This document shows positions 47,805-56,154 of a stretch of 64,000 nt of DNA, piece by piece. The DNA comes from Thermoanaerobacteraceae bacterium (GTDB lineage Bacteria > Bacillota > Thermoanaerobacteria > Thermoanaerobacterales > UBA4877): NCBI GenBank assembly GCA_030016635.1, contig JASEJQ010000002.1:1-64000 (forward strand), written 5' to 3'. The notes under the pieces are model-generated. The model saw nothing but the letters and a program-made list of their open reading frames with translations, was not told the DNA's origin and did not search any database. The stretch's first letter is position 1. Each line of letters opens with the position of its first letter. The translations under genes and the position numbers were made by a program.

Positions 47805-48713
47805 TTATATAATGCCCTCAAGGTCAAAGTCAGGCACATATTCGTCAGAAGCTGAATCCATCTCCTGGATATAACCGTTTTCAAGGCCAATGTTAAAGAA
47901 ATAGTCTATTATAGAGTCATACTCCTTCTCTGTAACCCTCTTATTTAACTCAGGAATGTCCTTTGCCCTGTAGAGAGGCACGTATTGTGACATTATGCTC
48001 ACGTATGCCCCTGCTGGCAGATTACCCCTTATCCAGTCCAGTACCCGTTTGGAGTCCTCCAGTTGCCCCGGTATCATTAAATGCCTTATAATGAGGCCCT
48101 TTTTGATGATGCCCTCATCATCCAAGGCCACTTCGCCAACCTGATGATACATCTCTAAGATAGCCTTAGTGGCTACATCAAAGTAGTGCGGAGCCGACGA
48201 GAGGCGGAAAGCCAACATATCGTCATTATACTTCAGGTCTGGAAGATATACATCCACCAGTCCGGTTAACATCTTTAATGCCTCGACATTTTCATAAGCA
48301 TTGGTGTTATAGACCACCGGTATGGCCAGGCCGCTTTCCTTTGCCAGTCTTATAGCCTCTGCTACCTGAGGTATATATATAGTAGGAGTCACAAGGTTTA
48401 TGTTGTGGGCGCCTTTATCCTGCAGCCTTAAAAACACAGTGGCAAGTTCCCTGATGCCCACCTCTTCGCCGAAATCCTCCTGGCTTATCCTGTAATTCTG
48501 ACAGAACTTACACCTCAAGTTGCAGCCAGAAAAGAACACTGTACCGGAGCCTTTTGTCCCGCTTATACAGGGCTCCTCCCACTGGTGAAGGTATGCCTTG
48601 GCAACTCTTATCTTATCATCTGCCCTGCAAACGCCTATCTCTCCCTTTGTCCTATCCACCCTGCAGTCCCATGGACACAGCCTGCACTCTTTCAGCAAAT
48701 CCATATATGTCAT
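47805..48713 (-). CDS. Radical SAM protein, PflX type (COG1313)
   Basis: A 302-residue radical SAM enzyme related to pyruvate formate-lyase activases. The cluster motif is SGCNLRCKFCQNYR (CxxxCxxC). An N-terminal cysteine set CRLCPWDCRVDR may bind another cluster. GTVFFSGC, NLVTPTIYIPQ and VYLPDLKYND are family-typical. The target protein is unknown. It overlaps the acetyltransferase stop by four bases and has AGGAGAGG upstream. Confidence 0.9.
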   Translation of the reverse strand: MTYMDLLKECRLCPWDCRVDRTKGEIGVCRADDKIRVAKAYLHQWEEPCISGTKGSGTVFFSGCNLRCKFCQNYRISQEDFGEEVGIRELATVFLRLQDKGAHNINLVTPTIYIPQVAEAIRLAKESGLAIPVVYNTNAYENVEALKMLTGLVDVYLPDLKYNDDMLAFRLSSAPHYFDVATKAILEMYHQVGEVALDDEGIIKKGLIIRHLMIPGQLEDSKRVLDWIRGNLPAGAYVSIMSQYVPLYRAKDIPELNKRVTEKEYDSIIDYFFNIGLENGYIQEMDSASDEYVPDFDLEGII

Positions 48714-49246
48714 CCTCTCCTGAACTCTTCCTCCAGAATACCCATAATATATTCATTTACATATTTACCGTGCTTATATACGGCCTCTCTTATAAGCCCT
48801 TCCTTTTTAAAGCCACACTTCTCATAACACCTTACAGCCCTCTCATTGAAGTCATACACATGTAGATACACCCTGTGCATGTTTATCTCATTGAAAAGAA
48901 AATCAAGCAAGAGTCTTATGGCTTCTGTCCCGAGCCCGCGGTTTCTATTCTCTTCTCCGTCTATACCTATACCAATCTCACAGTTCCTGTTTTTCCAGTC
49001 CACATCATGATAGGAAATATTGCCAATATACTCTCTGCTTTCATTGAGTATGATTGCAAACTCACCTGACTGTTTCCTGTCCTTATCCCTTTGAGCCCTT
49101 TCCCTTACAGATTCAACAGTAACCGGATATGGTACTCCCGGTATCTTATAATCCCTGGCATCCTCACTGTTCCTTATCTCTACAAACTTCTCATAGTATT
49201 CCTCAGTAAAAGGTACAAGCTCTACCCTCTCACCCTTAAACATCAT
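48710..49246 (-). CDS. GNAT-family acetyltransferase, RimJ/RimL type
   Basis: About 178 residues. N-terminal GERVELVPFTEEYYEKFVEIRN, the acetyl-CoA loop GIDGEENRNRGLGTEAIRLLL and a C-terminal RCYEKCGFKKEGLIREAVYKHG are characteristic of ribosomal-protein or small-molecule N-acetyltransferases. The start at 49246 has GGGAGGTGG at proper distance. It is co-translated with the radical SAM gene. Confidence 0.9.
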   Translation of the reverse strand: MMFKGERVELVPFTEEYYEKFVEIRNSEDARDYKIPGVPYPVTVESVRERAQRDKDRKQSGEFAIILNESREYIGNISYHDVDWKNRNCEIGIGIDGEENRNRGLGTEAIRLLLDFLFNEINMHRVYLHVYDFNERAVRCYEKCGFKKEGLIREAVYKHGKYVNEYIMGILEEEFRRG

Positions 49247-49328
49247 ACCACCTCCCGGGATATTATATAGAATTATACCATGGCAGAAATGTTGATACAA
49301 TGTTAAAATGATATGGAGGTGTATATAT

Positions 49329-50003
49329 ATGGTTTTGCCAGAACATGCAGTTGTAAAGCTAAAAGATGGCAGAGAAGGAACAATAGTTTATGTATATGGC
49401 CTACTTTCGAAACCGAAAGCATATGAAATAGAGATAGAGGACGGCATTTTCGTCACTGCAAAAGAGGATGAGATTGCTGACATCATCTGGATGCCTCCGA
49501 AAGAGGATCAGATATGCACTGTTGGGTATAAGATCTGTATAACAAAGGTATTTATTACGGATAGAGAACCTATGAGATGGTTGGGAAATCTCATATACAG
49601 AGATAAAAAAACCATAGCCGTCCAGACCACATGGGTAGACGATTATGACCTCGGCTTGTTTAAAGTCCAGAAGAAAGATGAGGGATTAGAGATATACTTT
49701 AAAGATAGGATGTTTAACCTTTTCAGAATCATGCGGAATGGTTCGGTGGTTGGGTACTATATAAACATGTCCAGCCCAGTCCGTGAATACCTGGGTGAAC
49801 TGGAGTTTACTGACTATGCCATAGACATATGCATATCACCCGACGGCAGATATGAAATCCTTGATATGGACGAGTATGAGGAATTCAAGGATAGGATAAA
49901 TGAGGATCAAAACGAAAAGATGCTAAGAGAGTTTGAGGATATAAAAAAATCCCTTGAAAGTAGAGGGGTTGAATATATAAATGAAATATTGGTTGTACCT
50001 TAA
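49329..50003 (+). CDS. Hypothetical protein with DUF4926-like N-terminus
   Basis: About 224 residues. The first 45 residues (PEHAVVKLKDGREGTIVYVYG, YEIEIEDG) resemble the small beta-barrel DUF4926. The rest, acidic and ending in a coiled-coil-like tail, is not recognised; it has a D-x-Y-E-E pattern near residue 195. GGAGGTG lies before the ATG at 49329. It stands alone on the plus strand. Confidence 0.7.
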   Translation: MVLPEHAVVKLKDGREGTIVYVYGLLSKPKAYEIEIEDGIFVTAKEDEIADIIWMPPKEDQICTVGYKICITKVFITDREPMRWLGNLIYRDKKTIAVQTTWVDDYDLGLFKVQKKDEGLEIYFKDRMFNLFRIMRNGSVVGYYINMSSPVREYLGELEFTDYAIDICISPDGRYEILDMDEYEEFKDRINEDQNEKMLREFEDIKKSLESRGVEYINEILVVP

Positions 50004-50038
50004 AATAATTGAGCGTGTCATAATAATATACGCAACCC

Positions 50039-50152
50039 TTAAAAACCTATGGCAATCTTTATAAATGTCAGGGGGATGAAGGCAGCCGGCATGCACACAA
50101 GATAAGCCCATAGGATTTTGGATTCATCGTGGCATACCTCGCTTAATAACAC
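50039..50152 (-). pseudogene. Possible remnant of a membrane-protein gene
   Basis: A 37-codon frame ending WAYLVCMPAAFIPLTFIKIAIGF looks like the C-terminal membrane helix of a larger protein. A stop lies immediately upstream and there is no ribosome binding site. It could be the tail of a decayed gene. Confidence 0.3.
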
Positions 50153-50235
50153 TTAACATCAAGGCAATTATTATGTTGTGGAAGTCATCAAAAAATTGTT
50201 TTAAATTTTTTGAACCAATGTTCCAGTAATCCAAA

Positions 50236-50838
50236 TCAAATTACCTGCACCAGTATCCCCTCAACCAATCCAATGACAAGCCCAAGGATACCGCCTATTA
50301 TCTCTATCCCTCTAAGCTCCTTGCCTGCAGCATAGAGAGCCAGCTCCTCCACCTTGGAAAGCTCAAATCCGTTTATCTTATCCTCTACAATCTTCTTTAT
50401 ATTTACCCTCTCCGTAAGCTGCTCTATCACCCGTCCAGAGTCATTTTCTATAAAGTTGGTGACCTCCTCCATGACAGCCTTTTTTACATAGTCTGCTATC
50501 ATTCCTTTGAACATAGCCGGTATGTATGAGGGAATCTTTTTCTTTACTATAAGATCAAGCCTATCCTCCACTGAAGATAGTATCTTTTCCCTATCGGCAT
50601 CACCAATAAGGTTGTTTATGATATCATTTATAGAAATAAGCTCTCTCTCCACTATCTCACCAAGGCTACCTGCAATATCCCCACGCCTTTTGGGAATCAA
50701 ACCCTGTATCTCAATATTAAGCACAGGTATCATTATTGGATTGTACGGCCTGAAAAGCATCATTATAGCGAGATAGTTGGTAAACCATCCTATTACAAAG
50801 CCTACTGCCGATGAAATTATTATGCTTAAAATGTTCAA
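50236..50838 (-). CDS. DUF445 family membrane protein
   Basis: A 200-residue protein with membrane helices at both ends and a coiled/helical middle. The N-terminus SSAVGFVIGWFTNYLAIMMLFRPY and the repeat-like GLIPKRRGDIAGSLGEIVERELI are diagnostic of DUF445 (YheB-like). The C-terminal GGILGLVIGLVEGILVQ mirrors this. Function is unknown. Confidence 0.9.
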   Translation of the reverse strand: MNILSIIISSAVGFVIGWFTNYLAIMMLFRPYNPIMIPVLNIEIQGLIPKRRGDIAGSLGEIVERELISINDIINNLIGDADREKILSSVEDRLDLIVKKKIPSYIPAMFKGMIADYVKKAVMEEVTNFIENDSGRVIEQLTERVNIKKIVEDKINGFELSKVEELALYAAGKELRGIEIIGGILGLVIGLVEGILVQVI

Positions 50839-50878
50839 TTGTTACACCTCATGATAAAGTATATCATGATATGAGATA

Positions 50879-51808
50879 CTATTCCATGGAAAGATTATAC
50901 ACCAGTGATGCAGCGCCTACTATCCCTATGTCCTCACCCAGTTTAGCCCTTACAACTTGAACAACCTCATAGTTGGTCGGGAGTGCCCTTTCCTTAATCA
51001 CCTGCATCATCTTCTCATAGTACATGTCCCATGCCTTTGAGACACCCCCGCCTATGGCTATCATCCCTGGATTAAATGAATTTATTACATTTGTAAGCCC
51101 AACGCCAAGGTATAATGCCTCATCATCCACCAGTTTTACAGCAAGTGCATCGCCCATTTTAGCAGCCTCAAACACATCCTCAGCCCTGATTCTCTCATAT
51201 CCTGCAAGAATTGAATCCCTGCGTTCCTTTATTGCCTCCCTTGCAAACCTCGCCAGTGCTGTCCCGGAGGCCATAGCCTCAAAGCAACCATAGTTTCCAC
51301 ACCCACATCTTGGCCCTTTATAGTCTATAGTGGCATGTCCAACCTCCAGTGCATTGGCGTTTTCACCTTCATAGAACCTTCCGTTTAATACAGCACCTCC
51401 ACCTATCCCGGTGCTCACTGTAATGTATATAAAGTTTTGAACCCCTCTCCCTGCCCCAAAGAGCCACTCCCCTAGTGCCGCTACATTGGCATCATTATTC
51501 AGCATGACCTTTACTTTATACTTGTGACTTAATATATCAGCGAGAGGTATATTCCTCCATTCGGGAAGATTGGGAGGGCATACCACTATACCCTTTTTAG
51601 AGTCTATGGGACCTGGCGAACCTATGCCTATACCCTCTATTATGCCCACCTTCTCTATCATCCTGTCTATAGATTTCCCCATTTCTTCTATGGTCTTTTC
51701 CGGACCCTCGGTTGCAAACATTTCCCTGGAAATTATCTCTCCATTTTCATTTACCAATCCAATGGCAGTCTTTGTACCACCAAGGTCTATGCCTATAGCG
51801 CAGTTCAT
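50879..51808 (-). CDS. glcK: ROK-family glucokinase
   Basis: A 309-residue ROK kinase. The phosphate-binding loop is IGIDLGGTKTAIGLV, the catalytic aspartate is in LNNDANVAALGEW, GTGIGGG follows, and the zinc site CGCGNYGCFEAMASG is present. It phosphorylates glucose to glucose 6-phosphate, useful for the glucose released by the GH65 phosphorylase. GAGGTGATATATTA precedes the start. It is divergent from the GAPDH-like gene. Confidence 0.93.
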   Translation of the reverse strand: MNCAIGIDLGGTKTAIGLVNENGEIISREMFATEGPEKTIEEMGKSIDRMIEKVGIIEGIGIGSPGPIDSKKGIVVCPPNLPEWRNIPLADILSHKYKVKVMLNNDANVAALGEWLFGAGRGVQNFIYITVSTGIGGGAVLNGRFYEGENANALEVGHATIDYKGPRCGCGNYGCFEAMASGTALARFAREAIKERRDSILAGYERIRAEDVFEAAKMGDALAVKLVDDEALYLGVGLTNVINSFNPGMIAIGGGVSKAWDMYYEKMMQVIKERALPTNYEVVQVVRAKLGEDIGIVGAASLVYNLSME

Positions 51809-52096
51809 TAATATATCACCTCTACAAGAAATATCTTCATAAAAATCAAAATATCTATGTTTATCTTACATTCAATGTTACATGAAAGATTATAGATTGT
51901 CAATTTCAACAATATGAGTATGTCATTTATAAAATATATGAGTTAATTTTTCTTCTCTTAGAGGAATTTTTGATTTTATATTGAATATATATATTGTGTA
52001 ATTCAGGTATTAAGCTTTATTTATGATATACTAATATCATATTTTATTCAATAGTATATCTAATTGCTGTAATTAAATAGAATTGGAGGGATAAAA
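51809..52096. other. Divergent A/T-rich promoter region between glcK and the GAPDH-like gene
   Basis: Very A/T-rich (288 bases). It must hold promoters in both directions, but several overlapping candidates exist and I cannot choose one. No RNA structure or repeat is evident. Confidence 0.5.
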
Positions 52097-53113
52097 TTGA
52101 CTGTAAAGATTGCTATAAATGGTATGGGCAGCATAGGAATAGGTATTTTACGTAGTGTCATTAAAGATAATGAGTATATAGAGATAACAGCAGTAAACAG
52201 CGATGTAAGTCCGGAGGTGTGTGCACATCAGATAAAATATGATTCTGTCTATGGCGTATATGAGGGTGAGGTTAGCTATACTGATAAGTCCATAGTAGTA
52301 GATGGCAAGGAGATCCACTATTTTCAGGAAAAGGATTTAATAAACCTTCCCTGGATGGATCTGGGTATAGATATTGTGGTTGATTCATCAAAGATGGGAG
52401 GACCATACAGGCACATAGAGGCAGGTACAAAGCATGTCATTTTAACATATCCGTCGAATGATGCTTATACTGCAATAGTTATGGGAGTCAATGAGATGAT
52501 GTACAACCCTGAAAAACATAAAATAATATCTACATTGCCCAGTACAGTTAATTGCGTGGCCCCCATACTTAAAGCTGTCCATAAGAGATTCCATATTATG
52601 AAGGCTAATATCACGGATATACATTCAAACAGTGAAACACCTGATAAGTTGGGCAATGATTTAACCATGCTGAATGATAACAGCATATCCATAATATATG
52701 ATGCTACAAGCACTGCAAAGTCTATTGGTATGATACTTCCTGAGCTTCAGGGTAAATTAAATGTAAGTTCTTTGAAGGTACCTACACCCGCAGTCTCGCT
52801 TGTGGAACTAAATGTAATTGTATGCAAACAGACCAATGTGGTGGAGATAAATGAATACCTGAAGGAAATGGCCAATAACACCCTAAAGGGGATTTTATCC
52901 TACTCTCTAAAGCCATCAGTATCTATAGATTTTAAGGGTGACTCACATTCTGCAATAATTGACTCCCTCTCTACTATAGTAACCGACGGGAATATGGTGA
53001 AGATACTGGCATGGTATGATAATGAGTATGGATACGTAAACAGGATAATTGATTTAATCAAATATATTGAATTTACTGCTAACAACTTACCAGGCATGGC
53101 ATATAAGATCTAA
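52097..53113 (+). CDS. GAPDH paralogue lacking the catalytic cysteine
   Basis: A 338-residue protein with the whole glyceraldehyde 3-phosphate dehydrogenase layout: IAINGMGSIGIGIL (NAD site), GAPDH-type TPAVSLVELNV and WYDNEYGYVNRIIDL. At the position of the nucleophile Cys149 (SCTTNC in active enzymes) it has P-S149-TVNC, codon AGT. His176 is kept (DIHSNS). The phosphate-site residues are also altered: FRVPTP becomes LKVPTP. It is therefore unlikely to be a phosphorylating GAPDH and may be a regulatory or repurposed enzyme. Start is TTG with GGAGGG eight bases upstream. Confidence 0.85.
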   Translation: MTVKIAINGMGSIGIGILRSVIKDNEYIEITAVNSDVSPEVCAHQIKYDSVYGVYEGEVSYTDKSIVVDGKEIHYFQEKDLINLPWMDLGIDIVVDSSKMGGPYRHIEAGTKHVILTYPSNDAYTAIVMGVNEMMYNPEKHKIISTLPSTVNCVAPILKAVHKRFHIMKANITDIHSNSETPDKLGNDLTMLNDNSISIIYDATSTAKSIGMILPELQGKLNVSSLKVPTPAVSLVELNVIVCKQTNVVEINEYLKEMANNTLKGILSYSLKPSVSIDFKGDSHSAIIDSLSTIVTDGNMVKILAWYDNEYGYVNRIIDLIKYIEFTANNLPGMAYKI

Positions 53114-53190
53114 AGAAGCTTTTGTCAGATACCGGAAGGTCATTGACTTGCATTATGGATTAGTGCAGTCAAATCCGTCGTAGATATTAA

Positions 53191-53225
53191 AAAGAGCAGG
53201 GTTAAAGTCTGCTCTTTTGCTTTAT
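53191..53225 (+). terminator. Terminator of the GAPDH-like gene
   Basis: AAAAGAGCAG-GGTTAAAGT-CTGCTCTTTT followed by a T-rich run on the plus strand. Confidence 0.85.
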
Positions 53226-53272
53226 TTGTATAAGGAATAAAGAGGTGTTAAATTGGTCACCATCGAAAAATC

Positions 53273-53342
53273 AATGCAAAAATAAAAAATCGTCTTACCA
53301 GTAGAGTTGAAGCCAACTTTAAACTCATGGTAGACGATATCA
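53273..53342 (-). terminator. Terminator region of the tRNA operon
   Basis: On the minus strand, ATCGTCTACC pairs with GGTAAGACGAT around an inner GTTG/CAAC hairpin, followed by TTTTTTATTTTT. Confidence 0.6.
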
Positions 53343-53354
53343 TTTACATATCTA

Positions 53355-53431
53355 TGGTAGCGGCGAGTGGATTCGAACCACTGACACTTCGGGTATGAAC
53401 CGAATGCTCTGGCCACCTGAGCTACGCCGCC
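53355..53431 (-). tRNA. tRNA-Met (CAT), elongator
   Basis: A 77-base cloverleaf ending in encoded CCA. Acceptor GGCGGCG/CGCCGCT, anticodon arm TTCGG-TTCATAC-CCGAA with anticodon CAT, and T arm with GTTCGAATC. The acceptor begins with G and pairs normally, unlike the initiator tRNA next to it. Confidence 0.95.
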
Positions 53432-53436
53432 ATAAT

Positions 53437-53512
53437 TGGTTGCGGGGGTAGGATTTGAACCTACGACCTCCGGGTTATGAGCCCGACGAGCTGCCAGCTG
53501 CTCCACCCCGCG
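53437..53512 (-). tRNA. tRNA-fMet (CAT), initiator
   Basis: Anticodon CAT with three G-C pairs closing the anticodon stem (GGG/CCC) and the C1-A72 mismatch in CGCGGGG/CCCCGCA: the two hallmarks of the initiator. CCA is encoded. Confidence 0.95.
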
Positions 53513-53532
53513 ATATTTATTCAGCTACGCCG

Positions 53533-53622
53533 TGGTGCCGGAGACCGGAATCGAACCGGTACGGGCTTTGAAGGCCCCCGGGATTTTAAGTCCCGTGCGT
53601 CTGCCAGTTCCGCCACTCCGGC
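53533..53622 (-). tRNA. tRNA-Leu (TAA)
   Basis: A 90-base class II tRNA with a long variable arm, anticodon loop CTTAAAA (anticodon TAA), acceptor GCCGGAG/CTCCGGC and encoded CCA. It is the first of three tRNAs behind a consensus promoter. Confidence 0.95.
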
Positions 53623-53636
53623 AACTGACAAATTCT

Positions 53637-53665
53637 ATTATATTGCCTGGATGCTGTTTTGTCAA
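53637..53665 (-). promoter_or_regulatory. Consensus sigma-A promoter of the tRNA operon
   Basis: TTGACA (53665-53660) and TATAAT (53642-53637) are exactly 17 bases apart, 15 bases upstream of tRNA-Leu. Confidence 0.92.
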
Positions 53666-53681
53666 TACCTTATATTAAATT

Positions 53682-53939
53682 TTATAATGTTATCTTGAAC
53701 CAGGCCAGGCCATCCATCATGAATTTTACCTCACCCTGGCCTATATCTATATCCTTAGAGATATAAACCTCAACATCATCCATCTGATATTTTATGTAGT
53801 TTTCTATATCTTCCGGCTTGCCCATCCATCCAGATGGGGCTCTCTTGATGCTTCATCAGGTTGAAAATTCTTCAATCCTTATGGTCAAAATCCCACCGTG
53901 GTTTCTTATGTATCTCACAGCCCACCTGTCTAAATACAA
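53682..53939 (-). CDS. Candidate tandem-selenocysteine protein, CC/Se motif family
   Basis: An 85-residue frame that contains two adjacent in-frame TGA codons (53858-53856 and 53855-53853, residues 28-29). Reading both as selenocysteine gives GGILTIRIEEFST-UU-SIKRAPSGWMGKPED, then VYISKDIDIGQGEVKF and a TAA stop after FKITL. This layout matches the CC/Se motif family, where the pair is CC or contains Sec. Start is TTG directly after the ppx stop, with GGGAGGAG seven bases upstream. A hairpin (GCCCCATC/GATGGGC, loop TGGATG) begins 12 bases after the second TGA, a fitting SECIS. Without Sec insertion it would be a pseudogene. Confidence 0.78.
53820..53845 (-). promoter_or_regulatory. Candidate bacterial SECIS hairpin
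   Basis: Minus-strand stem GCCCCATC with GATGGGC (one bulged C) closes a loop TGGATG containing the GG seen in SelB-binding loops. It lies about 20 bases after the double TGA. Confidence 0.5.
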
Positions 53940-54815
53940 TCATTTCTCCTCCCTTAAGAGGTATCCCTCAAGATTGTCCCAGTCACTTACATATATACCG
54001 TCAGCTTTTAATAGGTCCAGGCACTTTTCAAGGATAGCAGTGCCGGCCAGTATTATATCCTCCCTTCCTCTCTGAAGACCTTTCACTCTCCGCATCTCAT
54101 CCGGAGACATCTCATAAAACTTATGCCTTATCTTTTTTATATCGACTGTTTTTAAATAATAGCCCTGTACCTTAGATTCATCATATTCATCCAGTTCCAT
54201 GCTGACTGCGGCCAGGCTGGTGATAGTGCCGCCTATGCCTATAATCCTTACTGCATCCTTAATGTCACCCAGATGGGGTTTTAAGAGATTTTCCACTTCT
54301 TTATAGAGCCCATACATATTGTCATTTATAATAAATCTCTCGGTAAACCTGACAGAACCCATACCCAGGCTGAACTTATTCAGTATATCTCCTCTGCCCT
54401 TTATGAATTCTGTACTGCCACCGCCTATATCCACTACCAGCTTTATTTCATCCTGAGGAAACAAGGCTGAGGCACCGATAAAACCCAGCTCGGCCTCTGT
54501 ATCACCATCTATAACGTCTATCCCTACCCCTGTTGCGTCCTTTACCAGCCTCAAAAATTCTTCTTTATTTTTTGCATCCCTGACCGCGCTGGTGCCAAAA
54601 GCCCTCGGGTCGCATCCATATCCTTTCGCCTCATCTGCATATTCTTTTATTACTTTCAGTGTCCTTTCCATGGCCTCATCCTTTAAAAAACCCCTGTCCA
54701 CACCTTCTCCAATCCTTGTTATGGCCACCCTCTTTAATATTCTTTTTCTACTAACAGTATCCATAATAAGGAGTCTTGTAGAGTTGGTTCCTATATCTAT
54801 AGCTGCCTTTATCAT
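53940..54815 (-). CDS. ppx: Exopolyphosphatase / guanosine pentaphosphate phosphohydrolase family
   Basis: About 291 residues of the Ppx/GppA actin-like ATPase fold: IDIGTNSTRLLIMD (phosphate 1), AFGTSAVRDAKN, VDIGGGSTEFIKG (phosphate 2) and GIGGTITSLAAV. It hydrolyses polyphosphate or pppGpp. It is the short, single-module form found in Firmicutes. The start at 54815 has AGGTGGA upstream. Its TGA stop is followed without gap by the candidate selenoprotein start. Confidence 0.92.
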   Translation of the reverse strand: MIKAAIDIGTNSTRLLIMDTVSRKRILKRVAITRIGEGVDRGFLKDEAMERTLKVIKEYADEAKGYGCDPRAFGTSAVRDAKNKEEFLRLVKDATGVGIDVIDGDTEAELGFIGASALFPQDEIKLVVDIGGGSTEFIKGRGDILNKFSLGMGSVRFTERFIINDNMYGLYKEVENLLKPHLGDIKDAVRIIGIGGTITSLAAVSMELDEYDESKVQGYYLKTVDIKKIRHKFYEMSPDEMRRVKGLQRGREDIILAGTAILEKCLDLLKADGIYVSDWDNLEGYLLREEK

Positions 54816-54867
54816 ATTCCACCTCATTAAAAAGGCATCTCACTACCAGTGAAATGCCCTGTATCTC

Positions 54868-55281
54868 TCAGTATTCAAAAGTCTTAACTCTTGAATTTCC
54901 TCTACCGCCCCTGGCCTCGTGGTGTTTTTTAAGCTGCTGCTGTTTCTCCTCGCTGTCTTTAAGAAATTTTGCAAGCCTATCCTCAAAGGATTGAACGTTT
55001 TCCTGCCTTCTCCCCCTGTCATACTCCATAGGCCCACTCTTCCTTTTTTCTACAGCCTTTTTAATTGACAGGCTTATTTTGCCGCCTTTATCAACTGACA
55101 ATACTTTTACCTTGACCCTATCATTTTCTTTCAGGTGCTCATGTATATCCTTTACATAGATGTCTGCCACCTCTGATATGTGTACTAATCCTGTTTTCCC
55201 ATCCGGGAGTTGGACAAAGGCACCAAAGTTTGTAATGTTTTTAACTGTGCCTTCAATAACAGCTCCAACCTCAATTGGCAT
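54868..55281 (-). CDS. yabR: S1-domain RNA-binding protein, YabR type
   Basis: A 137-residue protein with one N-terminal S1 domain (VGAVIEGTVKNITNFGAFVQLPDGKTGLVHISEVAD...DKGGKISLSIK) and a basic, disordered C-terminal half. It matches YabR in the yabP-yabQ-divIC-yabR order. GGAGGAATTG precedes the ATG. Confidence 0.93.
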   Translation of the reverse strand: MPIEVGAVIEGTVKNITNFGAFVQLPDGKTGLVHISEVADIYVKDIHEHLKENDRVKVKVLSVDKGGKISLSIKKAVEKRKSGPMEYDRGRRQENVQSFEDRLAKFLKDSEEKQQQLKKHHEARGGRGNSRVKTFEY

Positions 55282-55357
55282 AAAAATTACAATTCCTCCT
55301 TTAAATTTTTCAATATGAATATAATATACTATAGATAAAAATAAAATTCAATATCTT

Positions 55358-55654
55358 CTACTTTCCAGCCCCCTTTGATGGGTCCCCAGACTTACCCACA
55401 TCCACGTAGATGATGTCCCCGTCTTTGACAAGGCCAAGCTTCTCTCTTGCAATCTGTTCTATATAGGCGTCAGATGAAGCATTCTTCAGCTTTTCATTAA
55501 GCCTTTTGGTTTCATCCTTAGCCTCCTGTATCTGGTCATTGAGCTCAGCCTTTTTTGCTTCCATATGCATTATAGTTAACTGTTGATTTATTAGTGTAAT
55601 AGATGCATAGATAACAATAGCAATAATAAGGACTTTTTTAAATAATTTCTTCAT
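55358..55654 (-). CDS. divIC: Septum formation initiator DivIC/FtsB family
   Basis: About 98 residues: short cytoplasmic start, one membrane helix (VLIIAIVIYASITLI), a coiled coil (EAKKAELNDQIQEAKDETKRL) and the conserved EQIAREKLGLVKDGDIIY. It joins the divisome with FtsL. The start at 55654 has AAAGGAGATG; the longer frame does not. Confidence 0.92.
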   Translation of the reverse strand: MKKLFKKVLIIAIVIYASITLINQQLTIMHMEAKKAELNDQIQEAKDETKRLNEKLKNASSDAYIEQIAREKLGLVKDGDIIYVDVGKSGDPSKGAGK

Positions 55655-55695
55655 GTGGACATCTCCTTTGGTTATATATATTCGACAAATGTTAA

Positions 55696-56115
55696 TCAAT
55701 TCCTTTTATTCCTGTGAAAAAATTTTATAGAAATAACTCTTTTCACTGCTACATTTATAATATGCAGTATTTTTCTGCGTGTTATTGATATAATGCTGAA
55801 TACCTTTATAATGGTTTTAAATATTATATCCAGTATTTTTACCACCAGGGAGCTGAGGGTATAGTAATAGGCAGCGCCGCCGGCAATCACTCCCAGTGTA
55901 GAGAACATCCTGATTTCTCCATAATTGCTCCAGTAGAGAAATAAAAAAAGCACACCTGCCTGTACAATCCAAAACAGTATATCCTCTATGGCATCAAGAA
56001 CTGGCCTTTTTTTGAAGTAATGTTTCTTTTCCCTGTATATATCGAATAAAATCCCCATTATCAGACCGCAGTATACCATGGTAAGGAAAGCATATACCTC
56101 TGCTTTAATATCCAT
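55696..56115 (-). CDS. yabQ: Spore cortex protein YabQ
   Basis: About 139 residues with several membrane helices and the YabQ hallmark YREKKHYFKKRPVLDAIEDILFWI. Known role: spore coat/cortex formation in the mother cell membrane. GGGGTG precedes the start at 56115. Confidence 0.92.
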   Translation of the reverse strand: MDIKAEVYAFLTMVYCGLIMGILFDIYREKKHYFKKRPVLDAIEDILFWIVQAGVLFLFLYWSNYGEIRMFSTLGVIAGGAAYYYTLSSLVVKILDIIFKTIIKVFSIISITRRKILHIINVAVKRVISIKFFHRNKRN

Positions 56116-56154
56116 ATATACACCCCTATACATAAAAATAGGCCACAGCGTAGC

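Noticed and set aside
50039-50152. A second selenoprotein read through an upstream stop
   Set aside because: The upstream stop in frame is TAA, not TGA.
53240-53350. Further tRNA downstream of tRNA-Met
   Set aside because: No cloverleaf forms; the segment folds as a terminator.
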